This document shows, in pieces, positions 57,021 to 64,000 of a stretch of 64,000 nucleotides of DNA. The translations under genes and the position numbers were made by a program. The DNA comes from Haliclona indistincta (lineage: Eukaryota > Porifera > Demospongiae > Haplosclerida > Chalinidae): positions 11,611,086 to 11,675,085 of the forward strand of contig OZ024785.1 in NCBI GenBank assembly GCA_964017065.1. Reading direction: 5' to 3'. The first letter of the stretch is position 1. The number at the start of each line of letters is the position of its first letter. The notes below the pieces were generated by a model, which had not been told where the DNA came from, searched no databases, and saw only the letters and a list, made by a program, of their open reading frames with translations.

Positions 57021-58055
57021 AGAGCAAGCCGGCGGATAGCATTCTGGAAAGCAGTGCACCACGAAAACGACTGAATTAGTGAGTTGTTTATGTATTGAGA
57101 TTGGAAAGTAAATTCATTTGCTATATAGTGGCGAAAAGGACAGCGAGCGGCCGTCAGAAAGGGAGACTAACACTCGCTGCCAGGCGGCCCAGGCAGCTAT
57201 CGAAAAAGAGATCCAGAACGGTGAGTTGAGTGTGCAATTTGCGCATGTGCAAATCTTGGATTTAGAGTGCCGCGGGAACTGTCCTCATGATACTATCCCA
57301 TTTAATCAATGTTCAGTAGCCAAGGTGTTGAAACCAAGACCCTCCCAATTGTAATGTTACATGTTCACAAGTCCCAAAATAAATTGGTTTACACTTCACA
57401 TTATTAGGTATCGACTGTGAGCTACTATACATCACAGCTGAAGGAAGTGAATTTGACTGCAGTAAAGACGAAGAATACCGTTTGACTAGATTTAGGGGTG
57501 GGGCAGCATCCACGTTGAGAGGTTTGATTCTAGCTCTACACGACTCGGACTGCACTGAACAAATTCATGAACTTCCTCCTGGACAATCAACATTGTAACT
57601 ATTTCTGATCTGCACATTCTTTACTGAACATAAACATTTTTACTATTCATAGTTCATTACAGCAGCATGAGTGGTGTGAACTTGTATTTGTAAAATTACG
57701 AATCAGGAGACTAGGCCACATAAAATTAATAGTTAGATTCTCATCCTCTAGGCTTCTCAGTAGAATCGACAATGGACAGGAAGTAAATCAAATGCTTACA
57801 ATTTTATTTGCAACACGGGATGTGTTTTGATACCGATTACCAGCACAACTGAATGAGCTCATTATATATTCACGTAACTATATAACGATTTGCTCCTCTC
57901 TTTTTTCTCTACAGTTTGGCAGATGCATATTCTTTGTACTCAAGTTGTTAAAGCTTGTAATCCCAAACAAACACCAAGCCAGATCTTGGTTCATTGACGA
58001 GAGCGGTGCCTGTACAAAACTCGTCCGAAAAGTATTTTGGGATAATCGATTTTGA
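57021..58055 (+). CDS. Intact 5-exon gene segment (5' end not found)
   Basis: Exons are 57021-57078, 57129-57220, 57408-57594, 57653-57782 and 57915-58055. Every junction is GT-AG (donors GTGAGT, GTGAGT, GTAACT, GTAAAT) and phase-consistent, ending at TGA 58053-58055. The start exon is upstream and unidentified, because the first exon here begins with two bases of a split codon. The N-terminal part is charged with an RKR patch (SSAPRKRLNYGEKDSERPS). Later parts are mixed strand/helix (LVFVKLRIRRLGHIKLIVRF, FVLKLLKLVIPNK). The last strand-helix unit loosely resembles the C-termini of the 10775 and 24853 genes, but no catalytic motif is visible. Function unknown. Confidence 0.7.
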
Positions 58056-58313
58056 ATGATATTTTTAACAGTGATAGTGCATACATTGAACTACATTGTA
58101 ATCAAATTTTGAAGTTGTCTTGTGTTTTTGACTTCGCATAATATCACTTTATAGTACAATTATTAATGTAGTACAAGCATTCATACAGCAGCTGGTGTAC
58201 TGCTATGCTGGAAGTGTTTTTTCTCCGTTTTTTTCTCCCTGAGTGAACTAAAACCTGGTATGTCATACTCATACCAAATTTAAATGAATCAGTAATTAAT
58301 AGTTATAGTGGAA

Positions 58314-59132
58314 ATGGAAAGACGGACAAAGCGCCAATTAGATTTCCAACAGTGTTCCTTGTGCAGTGGACAACACACCCACTTCTCTCGACCCAACCAG
58401 TGGAAGGATGACCAGGCTCGTGCGTATGTCTTACAAATAGTTAGTCCTGGATCACAGATATGTCGTCTGTGTAGAGATGACATCACAAAAGTATTGCATA
58501 AATCGACACACACTCCTAGGTGGGAAAGAACCAAAACAAGTAAAAACAGCAACCCACAAAAATGCTATGTGCGGATACTTCATTTGTATCTGGCACATTA
58601 GGCACAACAAATCAGATGGCAAGTGCATTTGCAAAGACAGGTATAGCATACGAACGGAATATACCCATACCCACACTACTTTGCCAGCATCACTATCACA
58701 TTTTATATGATGCGATGCATCGCCAGCGAAGGTGTGCCACTTGTGGTACATGGTTGAGATACAGTGGACACAGAAGAGAGAGGCAATCAAGAGGACGCAG
58801 TTGAAGGTTAGTAAGAAGACTTCTTGGTTTGTGTATACAATTTCAAGTTAATTTTTTACAGAATCAACTAACCAGCTTTCGTTGGCTCATGTGTCTGAAG
58901 TTTTTGCAGAGTTAAGAGAAGTTGACCAGCAAGAGTCCAAAGCCACAGAAGCATTCCATCTTACCGGCTGCAGCTGTTCACCAAGCGTTGAATTTTTACT
59001 GATGAGGAGAGAAAGAATTCAAATGTGAGAGGTGTACTCAGTAAAAAGAAGCTTGATCAGAAGAAAGTAACACAAAATAAAGAAGCTGTTTTTCAAATCT
59101 ATCCATGCGAGTCGGGTAACAATACAGTCTAA
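58314..59132 (+). CDS. Zinc-finger gene of unknown family (two -1 frame breaks)
   Basis: The ATG at 58314 gives MERRTKRQLDFQQCSLCSGQ, then QICRLCRDDITK, later LLCQHHYHILYDA and RRCATCGTWLRY, so four Cys pairs plus His suggest two or three zinc-binding modules. The first exon ends near 58799 or 58806 and the next starts at 58862 (STNQLSLAHVSEVFAELREV). The frame is lost at the A5 run near 58557 and the T5 run 58993-58997; one added base each restores it. It continues as TDEERKNSNVRG and a Lys-rich stretch to TAA at 59130. I have seen similar N-terminal zinc modules in uncharacterised cnidarian and sponge proteins, some transposon-related, but cannot name the family. Confidence 0.55.
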
Positions 59133-59518
59133 TTAATTCGATTTATAACGTCCTATTAATAAGCTCAAGACTCTACAGAATAAAGTATAGGAGGTCCTTC
59201 CATGAATTGGGTGAGGTACACTGTCGAAGCGTTCCCAATCAATGATGCGGCCTAGAGTGCAATCAAAACACCCCAGCAGTTGACCAGCTCCTGCATATCA
59301 AACAAAATAGACCGCAATACAATGCAGTTTAAGGCACTTAAACGCGGTTAACATCAGGGTGGCGATGGGTGGGGTCCTGTGGGCGCACGAGGGGGCGGGA
59401 CATGTGTATAAGCCACGTGCGCCCCTTGTAGTTGACGCATGCGCCTAGATGTCCTATCACACGTTGGGAATTCAAGACTAGAGAAAGACGGACAACTGCG
59501 TTCTGTGTTCGCAAAAGA
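59133..59518. other. Intergenic, possible 5' region of the next gene
   Basis: There is a short GC-rich stretch at 59350-59460. No other feature seen. Confidence 0.35.
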
Positions 59519-60042
59519 ATGGGAGACAAGGACGAGCTGAAGCTGATGATGCAAGACGTATTCAAAGAAATGATTCCAGATATCGTAGCCCAAGTGGCGG
59601 CGGCGTCATCGACCGCGTCGGGTTCAGGAGCGACAGACACTAGGAGAGAAGCAGCGGAGGACCCAAACTGTGGTAAGTTATAGTTTGCTACAAGGCCCAA
59701 TAAGCAGTCAGCCACAGGTAGCGGGCATTTTAAGAAAACAGTTGTTTGGCTTTAATTTTGTTATGTTCTAGCAAGAAGAGGAAAGAAGATGGTGATCCGG
59801 AAGGGATTGTGGATTGTGAATAGAGAATGAACAATGAAGACTTTTGTCATAGATATTAATAGGTAAGGAAAAAATTAAATGATAAACCAAAGTTGTTTAT
59901 CATGCATTATTGTATATATAGGCAACTAAGGAGCTCATGAAGCGAACTTTTGGTTTCAGACGCCAAGATATTCTTGATGGCAAATACTCAATGGAAACAT
60001 AGTTTGCAGTGTATCCACCGATGAAGTCTCCCAATGAGGTGG
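59519..60042 (+). pseudogene. Small gene with Ala/Ser-rich first exon and broken downstream exons
   Basis: The ATG at 59519 (MGDKDELKLMMQDVFKEMIP) opens an exon ending at 59672 with donor GTAAGT. An exon after TTCTAG at about 59770 reads KKRKEDGDPEGIVDCE and stops, or is joined in a different phase. A third stretch at 59923-60042 (TFGFRRQDILDGKYSMET then FAVYPPMKSPNE) carries an in-frame TAG. The parts look like exons of one gene that is no longer fully open. Confidence 0.4.
59769..59895. repeat. 127-bp local duplication, copy 1
   Basis: It is near-identical to 61628-61754, both starting at an AG acceptor with CAAGAAGAGGAAAG and extending past GATATTAATAGGTAAGG to GATAAACCAAAG. Because it includes an acceptor and a putative exon end, an exon-containing segment was duplicated locally. 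Confidence 0.85.
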
Positions 60043-60405
60043 GCAGTCACACTTAGTTAGACATTTCACTTAGTATTATGCATAGTACATGCATAGCTGT
60101 AATTAAGCTATTTTTATTTACGATATCAAGATCATCAATGAGCTAAACAGGATAATGAGGATAATGATCAGGATAATGAGGATAATAATCAGCAAACAAG
60201 AAGAAAGGTATCGCAGTTATATCAAGATGCAACGTCTGCCTGCCTCAACTCGCTCTCCCTACTTTACGATGCATAACAATTGAGGGAATGAGCAGAACTG
60301 ATAGCTAGACCTGGAGAGTGGGGAGAGGGAGTCGATGTCACATCATTTGCTTCCATCATTCAAAAGAAAAGCTGACGTCGTAACTGCACCAAGTCTAGGT
60401 GAAGT

Positions 60406-60540
60406 CAGCACAGTTACGTTGAATATAACAAAAACATGGGTGGAGTTGACCAGGCTGACCAGATGCTATCGTATTACGGGTTCTCTCACCGTACTGTGAA
60501 GTGGTGGTGATGGATTCACGTAGAGCGCTTTATCGGTTAG
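60406..60540 (+). pseudogene. piggyBac-type transposase fragment
   Basis: The frame reads [19 protein letters not shown] and then HRTVKWW, the signature YN..MGGVD..DQM...Y...R...KWW of the DDE_Tnp_1_7 (piggyBac) domain, interrupted by TGA directly after KWW. The rest of the transposase is not present. Confidence 0.85.
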
Positions 60541-60834
60541 TTAAAATAAATTTCTTATAATAATCAGCGGTATAATTATGGCGCGTCGTTTGTATAGCAA
60601 ATATTAGAGACGTCATAAGACCAATTTGACTCCGTGGCTGACCCCGCGCATGTCCACTGCATATGTGTGCTGCAACGTAATTCCAACCACGTGGATTGTC
60701 TATTGTTCAACAAGCCAGTGATACACTGTACTCAACTAGCTATGCACCTGCGAAGCTGCGATTTTTACGTATTGTACGATGTTAGATCTTGCTGTAGGCG
60801 AAGTTTATATTGAGCAACAAATCACTCCCTTTAA

Positions 60835-61492
60835 GGTGGCGGGTGGGGTATTTAATATTCATGAAATTCATCAGTTGTTCTCTGTAAACATTGACAGGCC
60901 TGCATGCAATGAATAATGTTTAAGTCTGCCCATGTGTTATGATACGCAGGAAACTCATCTCAAACAACTCAATTCATTGTGCTAGCTAGCAGCGCGCGCT
61001 TGCATAATCGATTCTTGCATTTTCCGACCTTAAGTCTATGACGAAAGTGTGGTGATCATAGTTACTCAGGCTTTTAATGCACAACACCAAGCTCTACAAT
61101 CCTACGTATTATTTTGGCTATAGCTTTTTTCATTTTAAAATAAATGGTAAATTTATTACAGTAATTGACTTAATTAAGTATATAAATTATGATAACTTTT
61201 TTTCTGTACATTCAATCGCAAAAAGCATACGTAACTTTCTTAGTATCAATCATCTCTTCTAGCAAGCAAAAGTATAGTAGAGTAGAATGATCAATGCTAC
61301 TAAAAAGGTAGGAATACACTCTGAACTTTAGAGGCTTGTAACTTTGTGAATATTGATTACTTATAGATCTTGCCAGGAGAATACATTCTCCTTTGAATGC
61401 ACTACAAATAAATGAAAACAAATTAAAAATTGCATTTATAGAACATCAGAAAATGTTGATTGAAATAACAGGAAATTTGTATACCCGCCACC
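60835..61492. mobile_element. 658-bp TTAA-flanked MITE
   Basis: GGTGGCGGGT and ACCCGCCACC form the ends, and TTAA flanks both sides (60831-60834 and 61493-61496), as in piggyBac-type insertions; TAA with a PIF-type element is an alternative reading. The interior is AT-rich and non-coding. Confidence 0.7.
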
Positions 61493-61627
61493 TTAATGCA
61501 GAGCAACGGCGAATCTGCTCCAACGATACTATTATTACTACTACTGACCAAGATTGACTTGAAATATGTGTGGAGTGATGTTTGGTTGGGTAGGAATGTT
61601 ACGCTTTTATGCAATGGTCTAAAAACT

Positions 61628-61754
61628 GCTAGCAAGAAGAGGAAAGACGATGGTGATCAGGAAGGGATTGTGGATTGTGAATAGAGAATGAACAATGAAG
61701 ACTTTTGTCATAGATATTAATAGGTAAGGAAAAAATTAAATGATAAACCAAAGT
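61628..61754. repeat. 127-bp local duplication, copy 2
   Basis: Copy of 59769-59895, with three or so substitutions seen in the first 60 bases. It follows TGCTAG and begins with the same putative exon. Confidence 0.85.
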
Positions 61755-62351
61755 TTAGATGTTTCAGTCAGCTGGGTCAGCACAGCACAGTTTCTCGCCG
61801 GTTGCCTAGTGTCACCTCGGCGATTTCTGCCACCTCATCACACATCCCCACATAAACAATGCTGATAGTATATTTGCAACACCACCTAGGAAGGATATGT
61901 GGATATCTGGCTTTCCTGCAATGCAAAGGCCTTTAGATGAGTTAGCAATTTTTAAAAAGATTTGAGGACAGGTTGGAGATTCAGTGAGTGCTTGTTTTGC
62001 TGTGACTACATACGCATGGACCTCAAGGCTAGAGAGGTTTGCATATATGCATGCATTTTGGCTATAACTATATGCATTTGTAGTCAACTTTGCGATCAGC
62101 ATGCAATGTGTACTCTGAAAGTATTTTTACAACTGGGCATTCAAGAGAAGGAATCAGTGTGTACGATAGATGACCTCTAAAGCTAGATGACATGGTAAAG
62201 CATGCATGCGAATTGCCTGATGTATAATACAGTTAAATGGCATACTCTGACCATGCATGTAATCCATCCTGTGACGCATCTATTGTTATCCAGTGCAACT
62301 CGAAACCCTGTCTACTTATTGGACCATTCTTGGTAGCAATAATTGCTTTTC
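61755..62351. other. Intergenic, nothing recognised
   Basis: Short ORFs only. Confidence 0.4.
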
Positions 62352-62616
62352 GCTAAGCATCGCAAGACAGGTACAGTAGCTGATCAACCACAAGCAACTC
62401 GCCCCACAAAGCTTTCTCAAGAGCAGTACACCTTCATTGACGAGGAGATGATGAAGGACGACGAACTTACAGCCAGGAACTATAGTATCTATTAGTACTG
62501 TGAAGCGGGCGAGGAGGCATCTCGGCTGGGTAGCGACTCGCCCTAACTACAGCCAGCTCGTGAGAGATGCTAATAAAGAAAAACGACTTACTTGGTTACA
62601 CTTGCTAATGAAGTAA
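62352..62616 (+). pseudogene. Tc1/mariner-type transposase N-terminal fragment
   Basis: One frame reads KHRKTGTVADQPQATRPTKL, then FIDEEMMKDDELTAR. After a stop the next frame reads TVKRARRHLGWVATRPNYSQ, then LVRDANKEKRLTW. These are the paired helix-turn-helix DNA-binding region and linker of Tc1-like transposases. Part of the second helix-turn-helix is deleted and the DDE domain is missing. Confidence 0.85.
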
Positions 62617-62732
62617 TAGGTGATTGTTGTAGTAAGAAAAGAATTGGACTTGCATTTCCAGACTTTTCCCATTGACGCTAATATAAAATCACCATTTTGT
62701 TGTGATGTCACAGTTAATTTGTGTTTACTCAC

Positions 62733-63757
62733 AGAGTGTATTTCACAGAAAGAATGCTAACACAGATCCAATTGCTTGGATTCAAAAGCTGGTGGAAGAA
62801 CAATTCTCTTTGCTGCTACCAATGAACACGACGTTGAGGTATGAAGCAGACCTTGAATGTAAAGCATTCGTTTCTACTCTGGTGTCATTTCTGTTCTCGA
62901 TCCACAACAGGCCTGATGGTGCTGTTTATTTACGGAAAGATGGTGAAGACCCATTCGATGTCCCATTGCTGTTGATAGAAATACACTCTAGTCCCTACAA
63001 GAATTCTGTATCACAGACAGCCGTGGATGTACTTGACCAGCTGAGGTTGTTGCGTTGTTTAAATCCAGAAGTAACTCGCTGTGTGGGATTTACATTTCCC
63101 AAGTATGCTACTTCTACGGTCAAATTCAAGACATGTGTGACGAAAGTGAGCGTGTCTTTTTTACTTGTGTTGAAAACATGATGTTCCAAGTCACCTAAAG
63201 ATGGAAAACGTGCAGTCTGAAATCGAAAAAGCGTTCACTAATGTATTGGGGTACTTGAGTTCTGCTGAAAAGCCAATGAAAAAATATTTCATGCGTCTCT
63301 CTTGTAAGGAATTAGCTGAAGTTAGTTGTGCACTTCAAGTTGATGGAGAGTTTACCCAAATACCTACTCCTCATTCTGCATTGTTCCAAAGTGAAGAGTA
63401 CGTATGGAAGTATCTCCCAAATTCATTAGACGAGAGATACATGATGCATGCGTTTTTCATGCACCGAAAACACTCGTCAGTTGTACGATGAAGACGCTGA
63501 CCAGCAACCTGATGTCGCGAGTAGTACAAGTGCTTTCTCCCGGTTCACCATTTAGGTATAATATCCCGAGCTTTGATCTCCTGGAAGTAAAAATGTGGCA
63601 CTTAGTTAAGTCAAGGAATACACTACAGATAGAGAAGCATTATGACATGTTTGAATGCAACCACTCTGCAATTAACCTGGACAGAGTTCATCCAGTGTGG
63701 ATGAAAATCAAAGATGGACAAGTGAGTCTATATCCGAGTCACCCTAGTGAGGCTTAA
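62733..63757 (+). CDS. PD-(D/E)XK-like gene with at least three -1 frame breaks
   Basis: After the acceptor TTTACTCACAG the frame reads DPIAWIQKLVEEQF and LRYEADLECKAFVSTL (a helix with a conserved-type Glu), then GEDPFDVPLLLIEIHSSP with Asp before Glu-Ile-His (Glu codon 62978-62980), then QTAVDVLDQLRLLRCLNP, the order of a PD-(D/E)XK fold with His in place of the usual Lys. The frame steps 2 to 1 near 63110 (continuing GQIQDMCDESERVFF), 1 to 0 near 63194 (ENVQSEIEKAFTNVLGYL) and 0 to 2 between 63460 and 63550, each equal to one missing base. The last part reads YNIPSFDLLEVKMWHLVKSR to TAA at 63757. The upstream start exon was not found. It could be a decaying paralogue of the 24853 gene or an intact gene with deletion errors. 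Confidence 0.55.
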
Positions 63758-63916
63758 CTGATCCAGTCAGTGCTGCAACAATAATTAATTGACAGAGTAG
63801 GTATAGGTTTTCGGTATAGGTATAGGTGACAAGTGCGCCTATAGACCATTTCCAACGAAAACGGACGTTAACGGAAATATAGCGAGATTGCTTGTTTGGT
63901 AGGCAAGGCACCAGCA

Positions 63917-64000
63917 ATGCCTACAACGTGTTGTGTAGTAAACTGCAACAAGCGCCACTCAGCTAGCTCAAACATTCGTTTCTACCGTTTTCCCAAGGAC
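63917..64000 (+). CDS. THAP-domain protein, first exon (runs off the window)
   Basis: The ATG at 63917 gives MPTTCCVVNCNKRH and then NIRFYRFPKD. The Cys-x(2-4)-Cys pair followed by the F-Y-x-F-P block is the start of a C2CH THAP zinc finger, a DNA-binding domain used both by host regulators and by P-element transposases. Only 28 codons are in the window, so host gene or transposon cannot be decided. The flank 63758-63916 has a short GGTATAGGTATAGG repeat and nothing else. Confidence 0.85.
   Translation, partial: MPTTCCVVNCNKRHSASSNIRFYRFPKD

Overview
The window looks like eukaryotic nuclear DNA from an early-branching metazoan, most probably a sponge. This is inference: it rests on small GT-AG introns of roughly 50-200 bp, AT-rich intergenic DNA with (TAA)n runs, BEN and THAP domains, and a dense metazoan-type transposon load (Mutator-like/OTU, Copia, BEL/Pao, non-LTR, piggyBac, Tc1, PIF/Harbinger, hAT). 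No bacterial operons, CRISPR arrays, rRNA or tRNA genes were recognised.

Layout. 1-5 kb: a near-perfect 224-bp inverted repeat, a multi-exon gene (464-1870) with a PD-(D/E)XK-like block, and nested fold-back repeats. 5-10.5 kb: repeats only, including a 0.68-kb TIR element present twice in tandem. 10.8-15.7 kb: an intact 4-exon gene (311 aa) whose introns hold four or five non-autonomous DNA transposons, several with readable target-site duplications. 16-21 kb: a PIF-type element, a 5'-truncated LINE and a fold-back with minisatellite arms. 21.6-24.0 kb: a Mutator-like transposase (minus strand). 24.85-27.3 kb: an intact 12-exon gene with PD...ExK and QxxxY motifs. 27.3-30.7 kb: intergenic repeats. 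31.0-40.8 kb: a 4-5 kb composite of transposase fragment, Copia remnant and dispersed repeat, duplicated in direct tandem, each copy later hit by different insertions. 40.8-45.6 kb: a large Mutator-like transposase fused to an OTU cysteine-protease domain. 45.6-51.6 kb: intergenic with MITEs and a BEL/Pao gag relic. 51.6-64 kb: a BEN-like gene, LINE and CACTA-like fragments, a 5-exon gene (57.0-58.06 kb), a zinc-finger gene, piggyBac and Tc1 fragments, a second broken PD-(D/E)XK-like gene (62.7-63.8 kb) and the first exon of a THAP gene running off the end.

Host genes and transposons are interleaved. At least four genes (464-1870, 10775-15697, 24853-27300, 62733-63757) share the same predicted C-terminal nuclease-like pattern, so the window may sample a dispersed lineage-specific nuclease family in transposon-rich DNA. 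Ten or eleven reading-frame breaks, all in the same -1 sense and mostly in homopolymers, affect several genes and transposons while three genes are completely clean. Whether these are sequence errors, decay or recoding should be settled before any of them is called a pseudogene.
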